Below are positions 58,270 through 64,000 of a DNA stretch of 64,000 nt, piece after piece; positions within the stretch are counted from its first letter, which is position 1, and the number at the start of each line of letters is the position of its first letter. The stretch comes from Chroococcidiopsis thermalis PCC 7203. GTDB lineage: Bacteria; Cyanobacteriota; Cyanobacteriia; Cyanobacteriales; Chroococcidiopsidaceae. Where the stretch lies: contig NC_019695.1 of assembly GCF_000317125.1 (NCBI RefSeq), forward strand, positions 1,538,336 to 1,602,335, given 5' to 3'. A program made the position numbers and the translations under genes. The notes under the pieces were generated by a model, which saw nothing but the letters and a program-made list of their open reading frames with translations, was not told the DNA's origin and made no database searches.

Positions 58270-59562
58270 ATGGTACTGCTGGCGTTTTTGCTGGGACTAG
58301 GGATAGGAATTTGCTTGTGGTTGTGGCAGTATACCCAATTACAAGCTAGATTGCGGCGTTTACTGCGAATAGTATCTAATGATAGTGAGATGGCAACTTC
58401 CCTGGGAGCTATCCCTCGGTTGCGGCACGAAATTGTTTCGGCGCGACAGCAACGGGAAGAGTTGCAAGCTAAACTGCAAACCTGGGAGCAGTTGATGCAA
58501 GTCGCTCCTGTAGGATACTTGCAAGTAGACGAAGAAAATCAGTTGTTGTGGTGCAACCAACAGGCACAGCAATTGCTAGGCTTGCAAAAATGGGAACCAG
58601 GACAGGTGCGCTTACTATTGGAGTGGGTGCGTTCCTATGAATTGGATCAGTTAATCGAGCAAACGCGAGAAAGACAGCAGCCGCAGGTTAAAGAGTGGTT
58701 GTTTCATCGAACGAGTGCAGATGCAGCAGCGCTGAGTGAATTGAGAGCGCTGACAGTGAACGCAGCCAGCTTACCTCTGCAAAACGGACAGGTGGGCGTA
58801 TTTTTGGAAAATCGCCAGCCATTGCTCGATTTAGCGCGGACTCGCGATCGCTGGGTTTCCGATTTAGCACACGAACTCAAAACGCCATTGACTTCAATTT
58901 TATTGGTGGTAGAAAACTTACAGCAACAACTCGAACCACCATATAAACTTTGGGTCGATCGCCTCTTACCAGAAGTGGAAAGATTGATTAGTTTAGTGCA
59001 AAATTGGTTGGAATTAAGCCAACTAGAGTTAGATCCCAGCCGTCAGCTCAAGCGCGAACCAGTGGAATTGCGATCGCTGATTGATTCCGTATGGCACACT
59101 ATAGAACCTTTAGCACAGCGACAGCAGCTCCGTTTATCCTATTCCGGTGCAGAAACTTTGTGGATCGAGGCAGATAAGTCTCGTCTAACGCAAGTGTTAT
59201 TAAATTTACTCGATAACAGTATCAAATATAGCCCTTTTCAAAGCACGATTTGGGTTAATGTCGAACTAATTAATTCAGAAACTAAATCTAATTACGTGCA
59301 AATAAATATTATTGACTCTGGCTGCGGCTTTCCACCGACCGATTTACCTTACGTATTTGAACGCCTTTATCGTGGGGATCTAGCCAGAGCTAGACAAACA
59401 ACACCCGACTCAAAGAAAATTTCTCCTTTTACAACTCACGGTAGTGGTTTGGGCTTAGCGATCGTCAAACAAATTGTTTCGGCACATGGTGGCACGGTAA
59501 AAGCCATGAACCATCCTGAAACTAAAGGTGCTTGGCTGCAAGTTGAGTTGCCAACTCAATGA
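58270..59562 (+). CDS. sphS: Sensor histidine kinase, SphS/PhoR type
   Basis: The product has 430 residues. An N-terminal hydrophobic helix (LLAFLLGLGIGICLWLWQY) anchors it to the membrane with no large periplasmic loop, as known for SphS. A PAS domain follows (about 75-180, VAPVGYLQVDEENQLLWCNQ). The phospho-acceptor His is in VSDLAHELKTPLTSILLVVE; the N box is VLLNLLDNSIKYSP; the G boxes are IIDSGCGFPP and GSGLGLAIVKQI. It would autophosphorylate and pass phosphate to the response regulator upstream. Confidence 0.88.
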   Translation: MVLLAFLLGLGIGICLWLWQYTQLQARLRRLLRIVSNDSEMATSLGAIPRLRHEIVSARQQREELQAKLQTWEQLMQVAPVGYLQVDEENQLLWCNQQAQQLLGLQKWEPGQVRLLLEWVRSYELDQLIEQTRERQQPQVKEWLFHRTSADAAALSELRALTVNAASLPLQNGQVGVFLENRQPLLDLARTRDRWVSDLAHELKTPLTSILLVVENLQQQLEPPYKLWVDRLLPEVERLISLVQNWLELSQLELDPSRQLKREPVELRSLIDSVWHTIEPLAQRQQLRLSYSGAETLWIEADKSRLTQVLLNLLDNSIKYSPFQSTIWVNVELINSETKSNYVQINIIDSGCGFPPTDLPYVFERLYRGDLARARQTTPDSKKISPFTTHGSGLGLAIVKQIVSAHGGTVKAMNHPETKGAWLQVELPTQ

Positions 59563-59709
59563 CAGAGCAGATGCTTATAATAGTAAATGTAGATGCTTAT
59601 ATACAGTGAATATAGTTAGTAATTTACGTCACAATCTGCTTTTCCTGCCAGTGACAGATACAGTTAACAAGATTTATAACTAATAATAAAATCCTACCTT
59701 TATACTACG

Positions 59710-60399
59710 GTGTCAGAATTGCTCAACGTAGATGCTGTTCCTTTCCAACCTCACCAACCTAGCCGCACTCACTTTGAGCGTCGCCTCAAACGTCTAGAGC
59801 GAGATATTTTGCGCATGGGAGCTTTGGTAGAAAACTCATTTCGCCTCAGTCATCAAGCATTGTTTGCCCGTAACCTATCAGCAGCAGAGGAACTACCACT
59901 GCTCGACAAGCAAATCGATCAATTTTATCGCCACGTTGAGATTGAGTGTGCGGCGCTGCTAACTTTAGAAGCACCAGTAGCAAAGGATTTGCGCTTACTA
60001 AGTGCCTTTATGCAGCTGGTGCGAGACCTAGAAAGAATTGGAGATTATGCTGAGGACTTAGGAGAAATTGCGATTAAGCTATTTCCCTATCCCCCTCATC
60101 AATGCATCCCTCAGATCGAGATTATGTCTCACCACGCCCAAGCTATGTTAGCGGCTAGCTTGATGGCGCTAGCGGATCTAGATGCACAAGCAGGGTTAGC
60201 AGTCAAGCAATTAGACGACGTTGTAGACGACTCATACGAAAATCTTTATCACACTTTAGCAACAGAAAGAGATATCCAAGGAGTTTTAGAACCTTGGTTG
60301 TTATTAGCTTTGGTAATTCGCCACTTAGAAAGGATGGCAGATCACGCTACCAACGTCGGTCAGCGAGTCGCTTACATCGTTACCGGACAACGCTCTTAG
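59710..60399 (+). CDS. phoU: Phosphate signalling regulator PhoU
   Basis: The 229-residue helical protein has two PhoU repeats. The metal-binding E/D-x3-D motifs are visible in QLVRDLERIGDYAEDLGEIA (first) and ALVIRHLERMADHATNVGQR (second), with the family start THFERRLKRLERDILRMGAL. PhoU holds the histidine kinase in its off state when phosphate is ample. GTG 59710 is the start. It follows sphS in the same direction. Confidence 0.93.
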   Translation: MSELLNVDAVPFQPHQPSRTHFERRLKRLERDILRMGALVENSFRLSHQALFARNLSAAEELPLLDKQIDQFYRHVEIECAALLTLEAPVAKDLRLLSAFMQLVRDLERIGDYAEDLGEIAIKLFPYPPHQCIPQIEIMSHHAQAMLAASLMALADLDAQAGLAVKQLDDVVDDSYENLYHTLATERDIQGVLEPWLLLALVIRHLERMADHATNVGQRVAYIVTGQRS

Positions 60400-61222
60400 C
60401 AGTGACCAGTAACTAGTGGCGGTGGAACCAGTGGCTGGTGGCTGGTGAATAGATGCTTACTGACTTCCGACTTCTGTACGGGCGGGTGCGCGCAAATAGA
60501 TAGACAACTGCGACTGTAAATCTTTGGTCAAAACCCGCCCCTACGACTTACAACTGACAATTCACTTTTTAATGAAAACTTACTGACTTCTTAAACTAAG
60601 CGTTTTAATATCTAGCTAACAAGTAGTAATAATAAAAGTTTAGTAATAGAGACGTTTAGTCATAAAGCTTAGTGGTGAGATGTTGTAGGTAAGAGCGAGC
60701 ATGTGACTGATGAAGCTCAAGTGCCAGAATGCCCTAATGTCTTTGCTAGGGAAAGCGAGTGCGGTTGCACTTGAAAATATGGCTTCAGAAGTGCCAAGTT
60801 TCACACTGTCGTTTTTCCCATTGTTGTTTTGGCGATGGTTTAGGCAAAGGCAAGCGCGATCGCAAATCTTACCCGATCTACTACCTAATAATATTTTGAT
60901 TTGTCTCAACGCGATCGCCATTTGGGATCGCACAGTCAGTCTTTGCTATAGCTATAAATCCCCTCTGTCGCATAACACAACAGGGTCAAGCCACAGAAAT
61001 TTCCTCACTAACTTTAGAAGGATGATAGCAATTCTCGATTGCGTGCGTGACATTTGTAAGGGCGCACGGCTGTGCGCCCCTACAGATCGTCTGTTTTACC
61101 CAATTGAAAACCGCTATGAAGCAGTGGAGAGCTATTTTCTCTCCCCCTTGTCTCCCTTGTCTCCGTCTCAATTTTGAATTTTGAATTTTGAATTCTCACT
61201 GTCCCCTTTGTCCTCTCGTCTT
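60400..61222. other. Long gene-poor stretch with repeats
   Basis: Bases 60400-60450 hold GTGGCTG-type units. 60476-60544 is a GTACGGGCGGG...CCCGCCCCTAC palindrome. 61056-61083 is a GTAAGGGCGCACG palindrome and 61144-61195 has TTGTCTCCC and AATTTTG units. Between 60600 and 61020 there is unique sequence. Two overlapping frames on opposite strands (60640-60933, 60710-61177) look like chance or a decayed element; neither has a convincing start or any motif. Confidence 0.5.
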
Positions 61223-61804
61223 ATGGCAATCTCTACTACAACTCCTAGCCTTGTTCCTCAGTCATCCCAACGACTCTTTGCCCGCCACGACCTGATTCCC
61301 TCTCGTCCAAATATTTTATGGCGGATTGAGCGCGGAGCCGTGCGCACTGTTACTTGGAGCGAAAGCGGCACGTTAATTACTCTGGGTTACTGGGGTGCAG
61401 GAGATCTAGTCGGTCAACCTTTATCGCGAGTCGTTCCCTACCAAATTGAGTGTTTGACCAGTGTTGAAACAACTATAATTCCATCTGAGTTATGGCATTT
61501 GACTGTAGAGGCAATGATGTCTCACGTTTGCCAAACAGAGGAATTGCTGAGCATTATTCACCGCAAACCCGTTTCGCTTAGATTGTGGCAGTTTTTAATC
61601 TGGCTAGGTCAAAAATTCGGTCGCGATGTCGATCTGGGAAGATTAATAGACGTTGCTGTTACCCATCAAGAAATAGCCGAAGTTATAAATACGACTAGGG
61701 TATCGGTAACGCGGATGTTACAGCAATTCGAGGAAGAAGGGCTGTTAACAAGACACCAACGACGCATTATTCTGCGTTTACCAATAGGAAAGGCAAAAGT
61801 CTAA
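61223..61804 (+). CDS. Crp/Fnr-family transcription regulator
   Basis: The product has 193 residues from ATG 61223. The N-terminal half is a cyclic nucleotide-binding-like beta barrel (LWRIERGAVRTVTWSESGTL, ITLGYWGAGDLVGQPLSRVV), but the usual cAMP-binding Arg/Ser phosphate cassette is not clear. The C-terminal winged helix is VTHQEIAEVINTTRVSVTRM, then LQQFEEEGLLTRHQRRIILR. The target and ligand are unknown. The upstream in-frame extension to 61181 is repeat-encoded. It faces the same way as the porin gene 200 bases downstream. Confidence 0.85.
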   Translation: MAISTTTPSLVPQSSQRLFARHDLIPSRPNILWRIERGAVRTVTWSESGTLITLGYWGAGDLVGQPLSRVVPYQIECLTSVETTIIPSELWHLTVEAMMSHVCQTEELLSIIHRKPVSLRLWQFLIWLGQKFGRDVDLGRLIDVAVTHQEIAEVINTTRVSVTRMLQQFEEEGLLTRHQRRIILRLPIGKAKV

Positions 61805-62002
61805 TTCCGGTTCTCGTCCGCTTCTAATTTAGTCTACTAGGAGGCGATCGCAGTGAAATTACGGTGAATTTACGATAGTGCATACACGGTTCCAATTTGA
61901 GTGAATTGGTGAGAATATTATAGATAGCCAAGAGCGATCAATAGCTGAAATCTCTCTTGAGTTGACAACAGCAACTATGCATTGGTGTGAGTGAGAAGAT
62001 AT

Positions 62003-63649
62003 ATGTCGAAACTTATTTGGAATACTCTCAAACTAAGTCCCCTTTTACTAACAGCAACCCTGTTTGTAGCAACTCGGACTCAAGCTGCTGAACCCCTACC
62101 TTTGGAAGAAGTACAGCAAACATCTGTTACCCAGTTATCTGAAGAGAAAGCTCCAGAAACTCTAGCCCAAGTCACGTCCGTTTCTCAGCTGTCTGACGTA
62201 CAGCCTACCGACTGGGCTTTTCAAGCCTTGCAGTCTTTAGTCGAGCGCTACGGTTGTATTGCTGGTTATCCCGATGGAACATATCGTGGCAACCGCGCCT
62301 TGACCCGTTATGAGTTTGCCGCAGGTTTAAACGCTTGTTTAGACCGCGTGAACGAACTGATTGCCACCGCTTCTGCCGATATGGTCAACAAAGAAGACCT
62401 GGCAACCTTACAGCGATTGCAGGAAGAATTTTCGGCGGAACTAGCTACCCTGCGCGGTCGCGTTGATGCTCTAGAAGCACGGACGGCAGAACTAGAAGCA
62501 AATCAGTTCTCTACCACAACCAAACTGAGTGGGGAAGTGATTGTTGCCGTTTCTGACGTATTCGGTGGTAACGAGCTAGCTGCATCTGGAAGTGGCGAAC
62601 CTACAGGTGATGACAACGATGTCAACACTGTTTTGGCAGACCGCGCTCGTCTGACTTTTAACACCAGCTTCACCGGAAAAGACGAGTTGAGAACCCGTCT
62701 GCAAGCTCGCAACGTTGTACCATTTGGCACGGGTCTGACGGGTACGAATATGACTCGTCTGGGCTTCGATGGCGATGAAGGTAACGACGTTCAAATTGAC
62801 GATTTCTATTACAAGTTCCCGCTTGGCGAAATTGCGGATATCAAAGTTGACTTTGACAATGGGGAATTCAACGATAACGTCTTCACCTTCAACCCTCTAC
62901 TAGAAAGCAGCGGTCGCGGTGCTATTTCTCGGTTCGGACGTTTCAACCCCATTTATCGTGCGGGTGATGGTGCTGGTTTAACTATCAACTTAAATCCCAA
63001 AGGTGTAATTAGCGCTTCTGCAAGCTATCTAGCTCGGAATGCTAACGATCCGACAAATTCTTTTGGTTTGTTTAATGGTGATTATGCCGCTCTGGGACAG
63101 ATTGCCTTCCGTCCTAGTGATAACATTGCGATCGGTGCGACCTACGTTCACACCTACGACAACTCCACCGTAAGCGATATTACGGCGACTAACGGTATTA
63201 GCGTTTCTGGCGCAACTGGCAGTGTCTTTTCTAACAACCCCTTCAGCGGTGCGTCAACATCCACCAACCAGTACGCCGTACAAGCTAGCTTTAAGTTGGG
63301 TGGCTTCACTCTTGGCGGTTGGGGCGGTTATACGGTAGCGCTCAATGAAGACAGCCCTTCACAAACTGCTGATATTTGGAACTGGGCAGCAACCCTGGCT
63401 TTACAAGATGTAGGTAAAGAAGGTAGCGTACTTGGTTTAGTCTTCGGTCAGCCACCAAGAACAGCTAAAAATGATTTTGGCGGTCGCCGCGACCAAGATA
63501 CTTCATATCACTTAGAAGGTCTCTATCGCTTTCCGCTCACCGATAACATTGATGTGACTCCTGGTGTCATTGTCATCTTTAATCCAGAGCATAACGACAA
63601 CAACGACACGGTTTATGTAGGTACGCTGAGAACGACATTCCGCTTCTAA
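62003..63649 (+). CDS. Iron uptake porin (SLH plus OprB-type barrel)
   Basis: The outer-membrane porin precursor has 548 residues from ATG 62003. It has a signal peptide (LSPLLLTATLFVATRTQA), then an SLH domain at about 65-115 (VQPTDWAFQALQSLVERYGC, then GYPDGTYRGNRALTRYEFAA) that binds the cell wall polymer, a short coiled coil (DLATLQRLQEEFSAELATLR) and a long beta-barrel ending TVYVGTLRTTFRF with final Phe. It matches the Slr1841/Slr1908 porin family, major outer membrane proteins needed for inorganic iron uptake in Synechocystis. A double hairpin terminator follows. Confidence 0.93.
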   Translation: MSKLIWNTLKLSPLLLTATLFVATRTQAAEPLPLEEVQQTSVTQLSEEKAPETLAQVTSVSQLSDVQPTDWAFQALQSLVERYGCIAGYPDGTYRGNRALTRYEFAAGLNACLDRVNELIATASADMVNKEDLATLQRLQEEFSAELATLRGRVDALEARTAELEANQFSTTTKLSGEVIVAVSDVFGGNELAASGSGEPTGDDNDVNTVLADRARLTFNTSFTGKDELRTRLQARNVVPFGTGLTGTNMTRLGFDGDEGNDVQIDDFYYKFPLGEIADIKVDFDNGEFNDNVFTFNPLLESSGRGAISRFGRFNPIYRAGDGAGLTINLNPKGVISASASYLARNANDPTNSFGLFNGDYAALGQIAFRPSDNIAIGATYVHTYDNSTVSDITATNGISVSGATGSVFSNNPFSGASTSTNQYAVQASFKLGGFTLGGWGGYTVALNEDSPSQTADIWNWAATLALQDVGKEGSVLGLVFGQPPRTAKNDFGGRRDQDTSYHLEGLYRFPLTDNIDVTPGVIVIFNPEHNDNNDTVYVGTLRTTFRF

Positions 63650-63656
63650 TGCTATA

Positions 63657-63747
63657 TCCCCTTGTCTTGGCAAGGGGATTCCAAATTAGTTCGGATTTAT
63701 CCACATAAGCTATGTATTTTGAAGTCCGCTGGGAGCGGACTTTTTTT
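63657..63747 (+). terminator. Terminator region after porin gene
   Basis: A hairpin TCCCCTTG / CAAGGGGA at 63657-63678 has no T run. A standard terminator with an 8-base stem AGTCCGCT / AGCGGACT, loop GGG and seven Ts lies at 63723-63747. Confidence 0.85.
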
Positions 63748-63756
63748 GTTTCCTCT

Positions 63757-63784
63757 GTAGGGACGCACAGCCATGCGCCTCTAT
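63757..63784. repeat. Dispersed palindrome GTAGGGACGCACAG
   Basis: A short interrupted palindrome of the 19822/26213/42920/61056 family, directly after the terminator. Confidence 0.75.
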
Positions 63785-63794
63785 AATTCCTTTG

Positions 63795-64000
63795 TTACGG
63801 TTGCGGTACGAATTGTGTCGAAACCCTACCCCCGCTAACGACAAAATTTTGTGCGTCCAACTTGCCTACGGCTTTTTGTCCTTTAAGAGTCGCTGGCGGC
63901 TGAAATTGTTGATAAACAACATTGCCTGTTGCTTCCATTTGCTGAGTTTCAATGTACCAAGTAAGCGCGTCAGATGTAACAGTCTGCTGCTTCTGCCCTA
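63795..64000 (-). CDS. LptC-like protein, N-terminal part outside window
   Basis: The reading frame is open from the right edge to TAA at 63797-63795, giving 67 visible residues. SDALTWYIETQQMEATGNVV, then TLKGQKAVGKLDAQNFVVSG, fits the C-terminal beta-jellyroll of cyanobacterial LptC/OstA-type proteins that carry lipopolysaccharide across the periplasm. The end STQFVPQP is typical in length. The identification rests on a short segment. Confidence 0.55.
   Translation of the reverse strand, partial: GQKQQTVTSDALTWYIETQQMEATGNVVYQQFQPPATLKGQKAVGKLDAQNFVVSGGRVSTQFVPQP

Noticed and set aside
60640-61177. Two overlapping opposite-strand frames of 97 and 155 codons
   Set aside because: Both run through palindromic or tandem repeats and lack starts, motifs or coding bias; they may be remnants but I cannot support a gene.

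Overview
The window is chromosomal DNA of a cyanobacterium. The evidence is psbO, two psaK genes, ycf54 (chlorophyll cyclase subunit), a CRR6-type NDH-1 assembly factor, a group 3 SigF, an SLH/OprB-type iron porin, and very many GCGATCGC (HIP1) octamers. The dense load of short tandem intergenic repeats and the TPS/CHAT/caspase-like genes suggest a large-genome, non-marine lineage (a Chroococcidiopsis/Gloeocapsa/Nostocales type). I cannot name the species from sequence alone.

Layout. 1-9 kb: COP23-type partial gene, small exported protein, methyltransferase, GNAT, pentapeptide-repeat protein, glycogen debranching enzyme, 2-Cys peroxiredoxin, caspase-like protein. 9-14 kb: housekeeping genes (pdxJ, ycf54, PAP2-like membrane protein, crtE, folD, lipoprotein, Nudix). 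14-17 kb: EamA exporter and an AT-rich, HIP1-poor ATPase + DUF4276 pair that looks transferred. 17-25 kb: mutS, phosphoesterase, GNAT, ruvX, DUF3727, mltG. 25-33 kb: psbO, sigF with a PilP-like lipoprotein, hisS, and two tandem paralogous membrane proteins of unknown function. 33-42 kb: proB, YqeG phosphatase, trpF, the two psaK genes, a CBS-containing site-2 protease, S51 peptidase, ispD, a family 9 glycosyltransferase and CRR6. 42-51.5 kb: fasciclin protein, then a decaying two-partner-secretion locus (TpsB, TpsA, CHAT protein) and a TPR gene. 51.5-57 kb: class A beta-lactamase-like protein, TrmJ-type methyltransferase, DUF2256, and a pair of coiled-coil proteins. 57-64 kb: phosphate-type two-component system with phoU (sphR-sphS-phoU order), Crp/Fnr regulator, iron porin and a partial LptC-like gene.

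Three themes stand out. First, several families of 7- and 9-base tandem repeats and palindromic repeats fill the spaces between genes, and members also sit in frame inside glycogen debranching enzyme, MutS, IspD and the CHAT protein, or supply the last codons and stop of other genes. Second, the TPS/CHAT locus carries three independent lesions: a deletion junction removing the TpsB start, a one-base frameshift in TpsA, and an in-frame TAG in the CHAT gene. Third, there are candidate uncharacterised modules: the ATPase/DUF4276 pair (possible defence system), the tandem six-helix membrane paralogs preceded by a Pho-box-like direct repeat, and the paired coiled-coil proteins. I found no rRNA, no convincing tRNA, no CRISPR array and no intact insertion sequence.
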